Assembly (NCBI RefSeq): GCF_950101795.1
Contig: NZ_CATNLZ010000035.1
Span: 186,001 to 250,000 of the forward strand
Length of the DNA stretch: 64,000 nucleotides
DNA from: Nocardioides sp. T2.26MG-1
GTDB taxonomy: Bacteria > Actinomycetota > Actinomycetes > Propionibacteriales > Nocardioidaceae
Direction of reading: 5' to 3'
Position 1 is the stretch's first letter. Every line of letters starts with the position of its first letter. The translations under genes and the position numbers were made by a program. The notes below the pieces were generated by a model. That model saw nothing but the letters and a program-made list of their open reading frames with translations. It made no database searches and was not told where the DNA came from. Positions 16,297 through 24,821 of the stretch are shown here, piece by piece.

Positions 16297-17793
16297 ATGA
16301 CCAGCACCGAGAGGCACGACGCGCGACTCGACCGCGAGTCCTGCTACCGCGCCGTCAAGTCGCGCGACCGGCGGTTCGACGGCGTCTTCTACACCGCGGT
16401 GAGCACCACCGGCATCTACTGCCGGCCCTCCTGCCCGGCGCGGACCCCGGCGTTCCACAACGTCACGTTCCACCCGAGCGCCGCCTCCGCGCAGGGCGCC
16501 GGCTACCGCGCCTGCAAGCGCTGCCTGCCCGACGCGACCCCGGGCAGCCCCGACTGGGACGTCGCCGCCACGGCAGCCGGCCGCGCGATGCGCCTAATCG
16601 CGGACGGCGTGGTGGACCGCGAGGGCGTCGAAGGCCTCGCCCGGCGGGTCGGCTACACCCCGCGCCACCTGACCCGCATCCTCACGTCCGAGCTCGGCGC
16701 GGGACCGCTCGCGCTCGCCCGGGCCAAGCGGGCGCAGACCGCGCGAGTGCTCATCGAGACCACCGAGCTCACCTACGCCGACGTCGCGTTCGCGTCCGGC
16801 TTCTCCAGCGTCCGGCAGTTCAACGACACCATCCGCGAGGTCTACGCCGCGTCACCCACCGACCTGCGCGGCCGCCGCGGCGGCCACGCCGCCACCACCG
16901 GCACGGTGACGATGCGGCTCGCGGTGCGCACGCCGTACCTTGGCTCCGCACTGCTGTCGTTCCTCGCCACCCGCGCGGTGCCGGGGGTCGAGGCCGCGGG
17001 GCCGGGCTGGTACGCCCGGACGCTCGCGCTCCCGCACGGGTCGGGCACGGTCCGGCTCGAGGTGCCCGACAGCAAGGAGCCCGGGCAGACCGCCTTCGCG
17101 GTCGCGACGTTCGCGCTCGACGACCTGCGCGACACCGCCGCGGCCACCGAACGGGTGCGCCGGATGCTCGACGCCGACTGCGACCCGCTGGCGGTCGCCG
17201 ACGCGTTCGCCGGCGACCCGGTGGTCGGGCCGCTCGCGCGGACGTGGCCGGGGCTGCGCGTGCCGGGCCACGTCGACGGCCACGAGATCGCGGTCCGCGC
17301 CGTGCTCGGCCAGCAGGTCAGCGTCGCCGGGGCGCGCACGGTCGCGGCCCGGCTCGTCGAGACCCATGGCCGGCCGGTCGCCCACCCGACCGAGGGACTC
17401 ACCCACCTGTTCCCCGACGCCGGGACGCTCGCCGGCCTGTCGCCCGAGGACCTGCCGATGCCGCGCGCCCGCGGGCGGGCGCTGATCGCCCTGTGCGAGG
17501 CACTGGCGAGTGGAGACCTCGCGCTCGACCGTGGGCCCGACCGCGACGACGTACGCCGGGCGCTGCTGGCGATCCCCGGCATCGGGCCGTGGACTGCCGA
17601 CTACATCGCGCTGCGCGCGCTCGGCCATCCCGACGTGTTCCTGCCGACCGACGTCGGCATCCGCGACGCCCTGGCCGGCCTCGGCCACGACCCGTCGACC
17701 GCGGACGAGCTGGCCCGGGGCTGGTCGCCCTGGCGCTCGTACGCCCAGCTGTACCTCTGGCAGACCCTCGTGGCCCTCGGGAAGGAGAACTGA
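16297..17793 (+). CDS. Ada-type regulator fused to AlkA DNA-3-methyladenine glycosylase
   Basis: A 498-residue three-part protein. Residues about 10-80 are the Ada N-terminal zinc domain that takes methyl groups from phosphotriesters (FDGVFYTAVSTTGIYCRPSCPAR and ACKRCLP hold the zinc Cys). About 85-185 is an AraC-type HTH (RVGYTPRHLTRIL, then FASGFSSVRQFN). About 200-498 is the AlkA glycosylase with VLGQQVSVAGAR and the helix-hairpin-helix IPGIGPWTADYIALRALG; the catalytic Asp is in LPTDVG. It joins methylation sensing to excision of 3-methyladenine. The Ogt gene follows 1 nt after this stop, so the pair together covers Ada's usual activities. Confidence 0.95.
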   Translation: MTSTERHDARLDRESCYRAVKSRDRRFDGVFYTAVSTTGIYCRPSCPARTPAFHNVTFHPSAASAQGAGYRACKRCLPDATPGSPDWDVAATAAGRAMRLIADGVVDREGVEGLARRVGYTPRHLTRILTSELGAGPLALARAKRAQTARVLIETTELTYADVAFASGFSSVRQFNDTIREVYAASPTDLRGRRGGHAATTGTVTMRLAVRTPYLGSALLSFLATRAVPGVEAAGPGWYARTLALPHGSGTVRLEVPDSKEPGQTAFAVATFALDDLRDTAAATERVRRMLDADCDPLAVADAFAGDPVVGPLARTWPGLRVPGHVDGHEIAVRAVLGQQVSVAGARTVAARLVETHGRPVAHPTEGLTHLFPDAGTLAGLSPEDLPMPRARGRALIALCEALASGDLALDRGPDRDDVRRALLAIPGIGPWTADYIALRALGHPDVFLPTDVGIRDALAGLGHDPSTADELARGWSPWRSYAQLYLWQTLVALGKEN

Positions 17794-17794
17794 G

Positions 17795-18274
17795 ATGTGG
17801 ACCGTGATCGACTCGCCGATCGGCGAGCTGCGACTGGTCGAGCACAACGGCGCGATCACCGCGATCGAGTTCTCGCCGTTCCGTGACTCAGACGGGCGTC
17901 CCCGGGGCGACCGCGACGATGCCCACCCGCTGCTCGTCGAGGCGGCCCGCCAGCTGCGGGCCTACTTCGACCGCGACCTCAAGGAGTTCGACCTGCCGCT
18001 GGCCCCTGCCGGCAGCGCGTTCCAGCAGCGGGTGTGGGCCGAGCTGCTCGGCGTCGCGTGGGGCGAGACCGCGTCGTACGGCGAGGTCGCGCACCGCCTC
18101 GGCATGACCAACGCCGCCTCGCGGGCCGTCGGCCTGGCCAACGGCCGCAACCCGATCCCGATCGTGATCCCGTGCCACCGCATCATCGGCGCCAACGGCA
18201 CCCTCACCGGCTACGCCGGCGGCCTCCCCCGCAAGCAGCTGCTCCTCGAGCTCGAGCAGGATGCTTTGTTCTGA
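17795..18274 (+). CDS. ogt: Methylated-DNA--protein-cysteine S-methyltransferase
   Basis: A 159-residue suicide enzyme that removes O6-methyl from guanine. ATG 17795 follows the Ada-AlkA stop by one base, with GAAGGAG just upstream. The core is GSAFQQRVWAEL, the DNA-binding helix GETASYGEVAHRLGM with NAASRAVGLANGRNPIPI, and the acceptor site IPCHRIIG with the active Cys. GLPRKQLLLELE ends the protein. It supplies the AdaB/Ogt activity that the upstream fusion lacks, and the tight spacing means the two are induced together. Confidence 0.96.
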   Translation: MWTVIDSPIGELRLVEHNGAITAIEFSPFRDSDGRPRGDRDDAHPLLVEAARQLRAYFDRDLKEFDLPLAPAGSAFQQRVWAELLGVAWGETASYGEVAHRLGMTNAASRAVGLANGRNPIPIVIPCHRIIGANGTLTGYAGGLPRKQLLLELEQDALF

Positions 18275-18276
18275 AA

Positions 18277-18350
18277 GACGTTGACCCGCCCGAAACTTTC
18301 GGGCGGGTCAACGTCACGAGCTCGAGCCGCCCGAAAGTTTCGGGCGGGTC
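18277..18350. terminator. Tandem hairpins between convergent ogt and the IclR gene
   Basis: Arm 18277-18295 pairs perfectly with 18297-18315 (GACGTTGACCCGCCCGAAA and its complement). A second hairpin, CCGCCCGAAA-G-TTTCGGGCGG, lies 12 nt further on and repeats the same arm sequence. It lies between converging stops and should stop transcription from both sides. Confidence 0.75.
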
Positions 18351-18353
18351 AAC

Positions 18354-19076
18354 CTATTCGGCGGCAGCCCGCCGCAGTGACTCGCTGAGCCGCTCGGCGG
18401 CGGCGAGTACGGCGGGGGCGTGCATCCGGCCGGGCTGGCGCGAGAGCCGCTCGAGCGGGCCGGAGACCGACACGGCGGCGATCACCTTGCCGCCGGGGGA
18501 GCGGACCGGGGCGGACACCGAGGCGACGCCCTGCTCACGCTCACCGACGGACTGCGCCCAGCCACGGCGGCGGATGCCGGAGAGCGCGGCCGCGGAGAAC
18601 GCGGCGTTCTGGAGGCCGCGGTGCATCCGCTCTGGGTCCTCCCAGGCCAGCAGGATCTGCGCGGCCGACCCGGCGCGCATGGTGAGCTGCGAGCCGACCG
18701 GGATCGTGTCGCGCAGGCCGCTGGGCCGCTCGGCGGCGGCGACGCAGACTCGGTGCTCGCCCTGGCGCCGCCACAGCTGGGCGGACTCGCCGGTGATGTC
18801 GCGCAGGCGGGCGAGCACGGGGCCCGCGGTCGCCAGCAGACGGTCCTCGCCGGCCGCGGCCGAGAGCTCCGCGAGCCGCGGCCCGAGCACGAAGCGGCCC
18901 TGCATGTCGCGGGCCACGAGACGGTGGTGCTCGAGGGCGACGGCCAGCCGGTGGGCGGTCGGCCGGGCCAGTCCGGTGCCGGCGACCAGGCCCGCGAGCG
19001 TCGCCGGACCCGCCTCGAGGGCGGTGAGCACGAGGGCGGCCTTGTCGAGGACGCCCACTCCGCTGGAATTGTCCAT
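18354..19076 (-). CDS. ndgR: IclR-family regulator, NdgR/LtbR-like
   Basis: A 240-residue repressor from ATG 19076. The winged-helix region is SGVGVLDKAALVLTALE with TGLARPTAHRLAVALE, and the effector domain follows (GSQLTMRAGSAAQILLAW, then SVGEREQGVASVSAPV and VSVSGPLERL). It is divergent from leuC with about 110 bp between. This is the position of NdgR in Streptomyces and LtbR in Corynebacterium, which control leucine synthesis and wider amino-acid metabolism. The symbol rests mainly on that synteny. It probably binds the shared intergenic region and controls both itself and leuCD. Confidence 0.88.
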   Translation of the reverse strand: MDNSSGVGVLDKAALVLTALEAGPATLAGLVAGTGLARPTAHRLAVALEHHRLVARDMQGRFVLGPRLAELSAAAGEDRLLATAGPVLARLRDITGESAQLWRRQGEHRVCVAAAERPSGLRDTIPVGSQLTMRAGSAAQILLAWEDPERMHRGLQNAAFSAAALSGIRRRGWAQSVGEREQGVASVSAPVRSPGGKVIAAVSVSGPLERLSRQPGRMHAPAVLAAAERLSESLRRAAAE

Positions 19077-19109
19077 ATGGCAATACTGGCGTCTCAGATC
19101 ATGGGACGC
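19073..19109. promoter_or_regulatory. Palindromes in the ndgR-leuC divergent region (candidate operator)
   Basis: CCATATGG (19073-19080) spans the regulator's start codon. GCGTC (19089-19093) and GACGC (19105-19109) form an inverted repeat around a GATC centre. IclR regulators bind such sites between themselves and their target, but no consensus was matched. Confidence 0.3.
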
Positions 19110-19187
19110 AAGCGTTAGCATCTGTGATGTTGTCGAAGGAGGCGGCCCGATGAGTCGGGCCATCGCGAGCGCACGAGGGAGAGAGTC

Positions 19188-20588
19188 ATGGGCAAGACCT
19201 TGGCCGAGAAGGTCTGGGACGAGCACGTCGTCCGGTCGACACCAGGGGAGCCGGACCTCCTCTACATCGACCTCCACCTGATCCACGAGGTCACCTCCCC
19301 GCAGGCGTTCGACGGGCTCCGTCTCGCCGGCCGCACGGTGCGCCGGCCCGACCTCACCATCGCGACCGAGGACCACAACGTCCCCACCCTCGACTGGGAC
19401 AAGCCGATCGCCGACCCGGTGTCCAAGACCCAGGTCGACACGCTGCGCCGCAACTGCGAGGAGTTCGGGGTCCGGCTGCATCCGCTCGGCGACGTCGAGC
19501 AGGGCATCGTCCACGTCGTCGGTCCCCAGCTCGGGCTCACCCAGCCCGGCATGACGATCGTCTGCGGCGACAGCCACACCAGCACCCACGGTGCGTTCGG
19601 CGCGATCGCGTTCGGCATCGGCACGTCCGAGGTCGAGCACGTGCTCGCGACCCAGACGCTGATGCAGGCCAAGCCCAAGACCATGGCCGTGACCATCGAG
19701 GGCAGCCTGCCGCCGGGCGTCACCGCCAAGGACATGGTGCTGACGCTGATCGCGCACACCGGCACCGGCGGCGGCCAGGGCTACATCGTCGAGTACCGCG
19801 GCCAGGCCGTCGAGGAGCTCTCGATGGAGGCCCGGATGACGGTCTGCAACATGTCGATCGAGTGGGGCGCCAAGGCCGGCCTCATCGCGCCCGACCAGAC
19901 GACCTTCGACTACATCGAGGGCCGGCCCGAGGCGCCGAAGGGCGCCGACTGGGACGCCGCCGTCGCCCACTGGAAGACGCTGGTCACCGACCCCGACGCT
20001 CACTTCGACAAGGAGATCGTGCTCGACGCGAGCACGATGACCCCGTTCGTCACCTGGGGCACCAACCCGGGACAGGGCGTGCCGCTGGGCGGTGCCGTCC
20101 CCGACCCTTCGCAGTACGACGACGACTCCGACCGCATCGCCGCCGAGAAGGCGTGCGAGTACATGGGCCTCGAGCCCGGCACGCCCATGCGCGACATCAA
20201 GGTCGACACGGTCTTCATCGGCTCGTGCACGAACGGCCGCATCGAGGACCTCCGCGCCGCCGCCGCGATCATCAAGGGCCGCCAGGTCGACAAGGACACC
20301 CGCCTGCTGGTGGTGCCCGGCTCGGTGCGGGTGCGCCTGCAGGCCGAGGAGGAGGGCCTCGACGTCATCTTCAAGGAGGCCGGCGCCGAGTGGCGTGGTG
20401 CCGGCTGCTCGATGTGCCTGGGCATGAACCCCGACACCCTGTCGCCGGGGGAGCGCAGCGCGTCGACCTCCAACCGCAACTTCGAGGGACGGCAGGGCAA
20501 GGGCGGCCGCACCCACCTGGTCTCGGTGCCGGTGGCCGCGGCGACCGCGATCCGCGGCACGCTCTCCTCGCCCGCCGACCTCGACTGA
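19188..20588 (+). CDS. leuC: 3-isopropylmalate dehydratase large subunit
   Basis: A 466-residue aconitase-family enzyme for the second committed step of leucine synthesis, interconverting 2- and 3-isopropylmalate with LeuD. The [4Fe-4S] ligands sit in FIGSCTNGR and in [42 protein letters not shown] is the classic substrate and cluster region. The start ATG 19188 has GAGAG upstream. It forms an operon with leuD 26 nt downstream and is probably repressed by the divergent IclR regulator. Confidence 0.98.
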   Translation: MGKTLAEKVWDEHVVRSTPGEPDLLYIDLHLIHEVTSPQAFDGLRLAGRTVRRPDLTIATEDHNVPTLDWDKPIADPVSKTQVDTLRRNCEEFGVRLHPLGDVEQGIVHVVGPQLGLTQPGMTIVCGDSHTSTHGAFGAIAFGIGTSEVEHVLATQTLMQAKPKTMAVTIEGSLPPGVTAKDMVLTLIAHTGTGGGQGYIVEYRGQAVEELSMEARMTVCNMSIEWGAKAGLIAPDQTTFDYIEGRPEAPKGADWDAAVAHWKTLVTDPDAHFDKEIVLDASTMTPFVTWGTNPGQGVPLGGAVPDPSQYDDDSDRIAAEKACEYMGLEPGTPMRDIKVDTVFIGSCTNGRIEDLRAAAAIIKGRQVDKDTRLLVVPGSVRVRLQAEEEGLDVIFKEAGAEWRGAGCSMCLGMNPDTLSPGERSASTSNRNFEGRQGKGGRTHLVSVPVAAATAIRGTLSSPADLD

Positions 20589-20614
20589 CTCCTGCACCGA
20601 ACGGAACAGCTGAC

Positions 20615-21223
20615 ATGGACAAGTTCACCACCCACACCGGCGTCGGCGTCCCGCTGCGCCGCAGCAACGTCGACACCGACCAGATCATCCCGGCGGTCTA
20701 CCTCAAGCGCGTGACGCGCACCGGCTTCGAGGACGGGCTGTTCGCCGCCTGGCGCAACGACCCGGGTTTCGTGCTCAACAACGAGGCGTACGCCGGCGGT
20801 TCGGTCCTGGTGGCCGGTCCCGACTTCGGCACCGGCTCCTCGCGGGAGCACGCCGTCTGGGCCCTGCAGAACTACGGCTTCAAGGCCGTGATCTCGCCCC
20901 GGTTCGCCGACATCTTCCGCGGCAACTCCGGCAAGGCCGGCCTGCTCGCAGCGCAGGTCGACGAGAAGGTCGTCCAGAGGCTGTGGGACCTCCTCGAGGA
21001 GCACCCCGGCACCACGGTGACGGTCGACCTGGAGTCGCGCACGGTCCGCGCTGGTGAGGGAGCCGACGCGATCGAGGACTCCTTCGACATCGACGACTAC
21101 ACGCGCTGGCGGCTGCTCGAGGGCCTCGACGACATCGGCATCACCCTCGGGCACGCCGACGAGATCGCGTCCTACGAGTCGACGCGGCCCAGTTGGAAGC
21201 CCGCGACGATCCACGCGATCTAA
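20615..21223 (+). CDS. leuD: 3-isopropylmalate dehydratase small subunit
   Basis: A 202-residue swivel-domain subunit that pairs with LeuC. It opens with [30 protein letters not shown] and has the conserved [17 protein letters not shown], then NSGKAGLLA. The frame is open well upstream inside leuC, but ATG 20615 after the leuC stop gives the normal family length. A strong hairpin terminator follows 20 nt after the stop, closing the leuCD operon. Confidence 0.98.
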   Translation: MDKFTTHTGVGVPLRRSNVDTDQIIPAVYLKRVTRTGFEDGLFAAWRNDPGFVLNNEAYAGGSVLVAGPDFGTGSSREHAVWALQNYGFKAVISPRFADIFRGNSGKAGLLAAQVDEKVVQRLWDLLEEHPGTTVTVDLESRTVRAGEGADAIEDSFDIDDYTRWRLLEGLDDIGITLGHADEIASYESTRPSWKPATIHAI

Positions 21224-21243
21224 CGGTCGGCCAAGACGCTCCA

Positions 21244-21290
21244 AGAGGGCGGAATCCCAAGCAGGCTTGGGATTCCGCCCTCTCTGTTTG
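21244..21290 (+). terminator. Terminator of leuCD
   Basis: A perfect 18-bp stem (21244-21261 with 21266-21283, arms AGAGGGCGGAATCCCAAG) with a 4-nt loop is followed by CTGTTTG. It separates leuD from the HU promoter region. Confidence 0.9.
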
Positions 21291-21452
21291 CCCAATCCCG
21301 CTCTGCTGACCGGATTCCGCGAAGAGAAGATTCAGAAAAACACGGGCGAAAACACCCTGTGGTGATTGTGAGTGAGGCCACGAATACCTAGCGTGCGTTG
21401 AAGAAAGTCGGGCACGAGCTCGACCACTTGTCGTTCATTGGAAGGGAAGACA

Positions 21453-22079
21453 GTGAACAAGTCAGAGTTCATCGACGCGCTGGCTGCGCGTTACGAGGGG
21501 AACCGCAAGGCTGCGGCGCACGCTCTCGAGTCCGTGCTGGACACGATCACGCGCGAGGTCGCGAAGGGCGAGAAGGTCGCCATCACGGGCTTCGGGTCCT
21601 TCGAGAAGCGGGTGCGTGAGGCTCGTTGGGTGCGTAATCCGCAGACCGGTGCGCGCATCAAGGCGAAGAAGACCGCCGTTCCGAAGTTCACCGCCGGCGC
21701 AGACCTCAAGAACGTCGTCTCGGGTGCCAAGAAGCTCCCGAAGCTGACGTTGGCTGCCGGTCCGGCCGCGGCGAAGAAGGCCTCGGCCGCCGCGAAGAAG
21801 GCGTCGCCGGTCAAGGCCTCCGCGTCGGCCAAGAAGGCCGCGCCGGCCAAGAAGGCCGCTCCGGCCAAGAAGGCTGCTCCGGCGAAGAAGGCGCCTGCTG
21901 CCAAGAAGGCTCCGGCCAAGAAGACGGCGGCGAAGTCGACGCCTGCCAAGAAGACGACGACCGCCAAGGCCGTCGCCAAGAAGACGCCCGCCAAGAAGGC
22001 GCCGGCCAAGAAGGCGCCTGCTGCGAAGAAGGCTCCGGCCAAGAAGGCCCCTGCCAAGAAGACGGCCAAGAAGGCCTGA
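21453..22079 (+). CDS. HU-family nucleoid protein with long lysine/alanine-rich tail
   Basis: A 208-residue protein from GTG 21453 with AAGGGA upstream; TTG 21438 is less likely. Residues 1-92 are the HU fold: [36 protein letters not shown] and the tail-arm AVPKFTAG. From about 95 to 208 the chain is almost only Lys, Ala, Pro, Ser and Thr, in repeats of the type KKAPAKKA, like mycobacterial HupB/MDP1 and Streptomyces HupS. Such tails bind DNA, compact the nucleoid and resemble histone H1 tails. The DNA of the tail is strongly repetitive, so length variation among relatives is expected. The 230 bp upstream is unusually AT-rich for this window and must hold the promoter. Confidence 0.95.
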   Translation: MNKSEFIDALAARYEGNRKAAAHALESVLDTITREVAKGEKVAITGFGSFEKRVREARWVRNPQTGARIKAKKTAVPKFTAGADLKNVVSGAKKLPKLTLAAGPAAAKKASAAAKKASPVKASASAKKAAPAKKAAPAKKAAPAKKAPAAKKAPAKKTAAKSTPAKKTTTAKAVAKKTPAKKAPAKKAPAAKKAPAKKAPAKKTAKKA

Positions 22080-22091
22080 CGCTCAGCGCTC

Positions 22092-22130
22092 GACGGGCCG
22101 CCACCCTCGCGGGTGGCGGCCCGTCGTCAT
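22092..22130 (+). terminator. Terminator of the HU gene
   Basis: A perfect 15-bp stem (22092-22106 with 22111-22125, arms GACGGGCCGCCACCC) has a TCGC loop. It lies between HU and the convergent cofC gene. Confidence 0.85.
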
Positions 22131-22150
22131 GTCCGGGTCGTGGAGCGGGG

Positions 22151-22774
22151 TCAGGTCGGGGGGACGACGGCCGCGGTGTAGCGGCCGACTCCGAGGGCGA
22201 CGGCATCCCGCAGGTCGTCGAGGTCGTCCACGTCTCGTCGCAGCGAGGGCGCCACGTCGACCAGCTCCTGGGCCCCGGCGCGCCGGTGCTCCCGCCGCGA
22301 GGCCGGCCCGAAGCGTGGGTCGAACTCGTCGACGGCCGCGGCGTACATCGTGGTGCCGACTCCCGCGGCGTCCGGCACGAACCACGGGTGCGCGGTGAGG
22401 ACCCGCGCCAGGGTGTCGTCGAGGTCGGCGACCCGCAACGCGGGCAGGTCGGCGCAGAGCGCCACCGGCCGCAGGTGCGGCCAGCGTCGTCCGGCCTCGG
22501 CCGCGGCCTGTCGCAGGGTGCCGTTGAGGTCGCCGCTCACCCCGTCGGGCAGCGACGCCGCGCCGAGCTCGCCGACCAGGGAGGCGACGTGCACGTCGTC
22601 GGTGACCACCAGCACCCGGGCGACCGCGACCGACGCCACGCAGGCCGCGACCGTGTCCAGGGCGAAGGCCTCCGCCAAGGCGCGTCGCGACCCCGGGCCC
22701 AGACCCACGAGCCGGGACTTGCCGACGGCGGGAGGCTTCACCGGGATGAGCGCGGCGTACTGCTGGTCGGACAT
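22151..22774 (-). CDS. cofC: 2-phospho-L-lactate (phosphoenolpyruvate) guanylyltransferase, F420 synthesis
   Basis: A 207-residue nucleotidyltransferase of the CofC/FbiD type, started at ATG 22774 with AGGA 8 nt upstream (GTG 22780 is possible). It has the opening [19 protein letters not shown], the nucleotide-binding [16 protein letters not shown], and the product region [18 protein letters not shown]. It activates phosphoenolpyruvate or 2-phospholactate with GTP, giving the side chain later joined to the deazaflavin by CofD/FbiA. It indicates that the organism makes coenzyme F420, as many actinobacteria do. The other F420 genes are not in the window. It is divergent from plsC. Confidence 0.9.
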   Translation of the reverse strand: MSDQQYAALIPVKPPAVGKSRLVGLGPGSRRALAEAFALDTVAACVASVAVARVLVVTDDVHVASLVGELGAASLPDGVSGDLNGTLRQAAAEAGRRWPHLRPVALCADLPALRVADLDDTLARVLTAHPWFVPDAAGVGTTMYAAAVDEFDPRFGPASRREHRRAGAQELVDVAPSLRRDVDDLDDLRDAVALGVGRYTAAVVPPT

Positions 22775-22866
22775 CCCCACGATCCTGTCAGGTGCGTCCG
22801 GCCGGCCCGGCGCGGCGTCCCCGCGATGGGACGGGTGGCAGCGGGGCGACCGAGTAGCCTGCGTCC

Positions 22867-23625
22867 GTGACGGTACGCAAGCTCCAGCAGAGGCGCGGAT
22901 GGGCGTGGAACCTCGCGGTTCCCATCATCAAGCCGCTGCTGCTGGCCACGACCACGCGTGAGTGGATCGGTGGCGAGAACATCCCCGAGTCGGGCGGGTT
23001 CATCCTCGCGCTCAACCACGTCTCGCACGTCGACCCGTTGACTGCTGCGCACATCGTCTACGACCACGGACGGCTGCCGCGCTACCTGGCCAAGTCCGGC
23101 CTGTTCAAGAGCCGCGCGGGCGCGTGGTTCTTCACCGCCGCCGGCCAGATCCCCGTCGAGCGGCTCACCAAGAACGCCGTGGGCGCCTACGACGCCGCGG
23201 TCGAGGCGGTCCGTCGCGGCGAGTGCGTGGTGGTCTACCCCGAGGGCACCATCACCCGCGACCCGGGCGGCTGGCCGATGACCGGCAAGTCTGGGGCTGC
23301 GCGGATCGCGCTCGCGACCGGCTGCCCGGTCATCCCGGTCGGGCAGTGGGGCGCGCAGCAGCTGCTGGCGCCGTACACGAAGAAGCCCGACCTGTTCCCG
23401 CGCAAGAAGATCACCATGAAGGTCGGCACGCCCGTCGACCTCTCCGACCTGGTCGACCAGCCGCGCACAGGCGCGGTGGTCCAGCAGGCGACCGACCGGA
23501 TCATGGCCGCGATCACCGCGCTCGTCGAGGACGTGCGCGGCGAGACCGCGCCGGCCGAGCGCTTCGACATGAAGAAGGCCGGGGTGCGCCAGATCGGCAA
23601 CCCGAACAAGAAGGACCGCGCATGA
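22867..23625 (+). CDS. plsC: 1-acyl-sn-glycerol-3-phosphate acyltransferase
   Basis: A 252-residue PlsC/LPLAT-family enzyme that adds the second acyl chain to make phosphatidic acid. The catalytic HX4D motif is NHVSHVDP, the glycerol-phosphate site is VYPEGTITRDP, and VIPVGQWGAQQ follows. A hydrophobic N-terminal segment (NLAVPIIKPLLLATT) would hold it at the inner membrane face. GTG 22867 is the first suitable start. Its stop overlaps the gpsA start as ATGA, so two enzymes of glycerolipid synthesis are coupled. Confidence 0.93.
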   Translation: MTVRKLQQRRGWAWNLAVPIIKPLLLATTTREWIGGENIPESGGFILALNHVSHVDPLTAAHIVYDHGRLPRYLAKSGLFKSRAGAWFFTAAGQIPVERLTKNAVGAYDAAVEAVRRGECVVVYPEGTITRDPGGWPMTGKSGAARIALATGCPVIPVGQWGAQQLLAPYTKKPDLFPRKKITMKVGTPVDLSDLVDQPRTGAVVQQATDRIMAAITALVEDVRGETAPAERFDMKKAGVRQIGNPNKKDRA

Positions 23626-24629
23626 GCACGGGCAAGGTCGCGGTGTTCAGCGCCGGGTCGTGGGGCACCGCGTTCTCGCTAGTGCTCGCCGATGCCGGCA
23701 ACGACGTGACGATGTGGGCCCGCCGCGAGGAGGTCGCCTCGGCGATCAACGAGCAGCGGGAGAACCCCGAGTACCTCCCCGGCGTCGAGCTCCCGCCGCA
23801 CGTCTCCGCGACGCACGACGTCGAGAAGGCGCTGCACGGCGCAGACGTCGTCGTGCTCGCCACCCCGTCGCAGACGCTGCGGGGCAACCTCACCGAGTGG
23901 GCGCCGTACGTCGAGCAGGACGCGGTGTTCGTCTCGCTGATGAAGGGAGTCGAGCTCGGCACCCTGGAGCGGATGAGCCAGGTGATCGCCGAGGTGACCG
24001 GCGCCGGCCCGGAGCGGATCGCGGTCGTCAGCGGCCCCAACCTCGCCAAGGAGATCGCCCGTCGCGAGCCCGCGGCGTCGGTCGTCGCCTGCGAGGACGA
24101 GGCGGTCGCGAAGCTGCTCCAGGCGCGGATCCACTCACCGGCGTTCCGTCCCTACACCAGCGTCGACGTGCTCGGCTGCGAGCTCGGCGGTGCCTACAAG
24201 AACGTCGTCGCCCTCGCGGTCGGCATGGCCGTGGGGCTCGGGTTCGGCGACAACACGACCGCGTCGGTGATCACCCGGGGCCTCGCCGAGACCGCGCGGC
24301 TGGCGATGGCGCTCGGCGCCAACCCCCTCACGCTGATGGGCCTGGCGGGCCTGGGCGACCTGGTCGCCACCTGCTCCTCACCGCTCTCGCGCAACCGCAC
24401 GTTCGGGGAGAAGCTCGGCCAGGGCTTGACGGCCGCGGAGATCTACGCGACGACCCGCCAGGTCGCCGAGGGAGCCAAGTCGTGCACGTCGCTGCTGGCC
24501 CTCGCCGACCGCACCGGCATCGACGCCCCGATCGCCCACCACGTCACCGCGGTCGTCGACGGCCGGATGACCGCGCAGGAGATGATGGACGCCTTCATCG
24601 CCCGCGACACCAAGGCTGAGACGGACTGA
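23622..24629 (+). CDS. gpsA: NAD(P)-dependent glycerol-3-phosphate dehydrogenase
   Basis: A 335-residue cytoplasmic enzyme that reduces dihydroxyacetone phosphate to sn-glycerol-3-phosphate. The dinucleotide-binding start is VAVFSAGSWGTAFSLVLADAG, with Ser replacing the usual second Gly of GxGxxG, a common GpsA variant. GPNLAKEI, the catalytic Lys in ELGGAYKNVVALAVG, and the substrate-binding GLGDLVATCSSPLSRNR are all present. ATG 23622 overlaps plsC by 4 nt. The gene is followed by a gap of about 190 bp holding palindromic repeats. Confidence 0.96.
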   Translation: MSTGKVAVFSAGSWGTAFSLVLADAGNDVTMWARREEVASAINEQRENPEYLPGVELPPHVSATHDVEKALHGADVVVLATPSQTLRGNLTEWAPYVEQDAVFVSLMKGVELGTLERMSQVIAEVTGAGPERIAVVSGPNLAKEIARREPAASVVACEDEAVAKLLQARIHSPAFRPYTSVDVLGCELGGAYKNVVALAVGMAVGLGFGDNTTASVITRGLAETARLAMALGANPLTLMGLAGLGDLVATCSSPLSRNRTFGEKLGQGLTAAEIYATTRQVAEGAKSCTSLLALADRTGIDAPIAHHVTAVVDGRMTAQEMMDAFIARDTKAETD

Positions 24630-24637
24630 GACGAGCA

Positions 24638-24714
24638 GCGTCGCGCGAGGAACGAGCGCGGCGCGTGGGCTCGGCCAGATCGAGCAAGCGACGCGACTGA
24701 GGAACGAAGTCGCG
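24638..24714. repeat. Two stem-loops with the constant loop GAGGAACGA
   Basis: 24638-24664 folds as GCGTCGCGC-loop-GCGCGGCGC (one G-U). 24692-24714 folds as CGCGACT-loop-AGTCGCG. Both loops are GAGGAACGA, but the stems differ completely. They lie directly after gpsA and belong to the same family as the copies at 24755 and 28923. Confidence 0.7.
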
Positions 24715-24754
24715 CGAGCGCGTCGAGATCCAGTGAGGTGCGTAGGGCATCGTG

Positions 24755-24801
24755 GGTCTCGATACGCCGTGGCTCGTCCCTCGCCACGGCTACTCGACCA
24801 C
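24755..24801. repeat. Palindromic repeat element, copy with TCGTCCCTC loop
   Basis: Flank GGTCTCGATAC, stem GCCGTGGC (24766-24773), loop TCGTCCCTC, stem GCCACGGC (24783-24790), flank TACTCGACCAC. The loop is the reverse complement of the GAGGRACGA loops elsewhere. Both flanks recur at 28923-28975 and 28988-29024. Confidence 0.75.
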
Positions 24802-24821
24802 CGAACCGCGGTTGGCCGGTG

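Noticed and set aside
16159-16473. Longer N-terminus for the LCP protein starting near 16473
   Set aside because: It would overlap the divergent Ada-AlkA start, and the extra residues have no character of a signal or anchor; GTG 16158 has a good ribosome site.
21740-22070. Repeats in the HU tail as a non-coding repeat array
   Set aside because: They are in-frame codons for a known type of lysine-rich HU tail.
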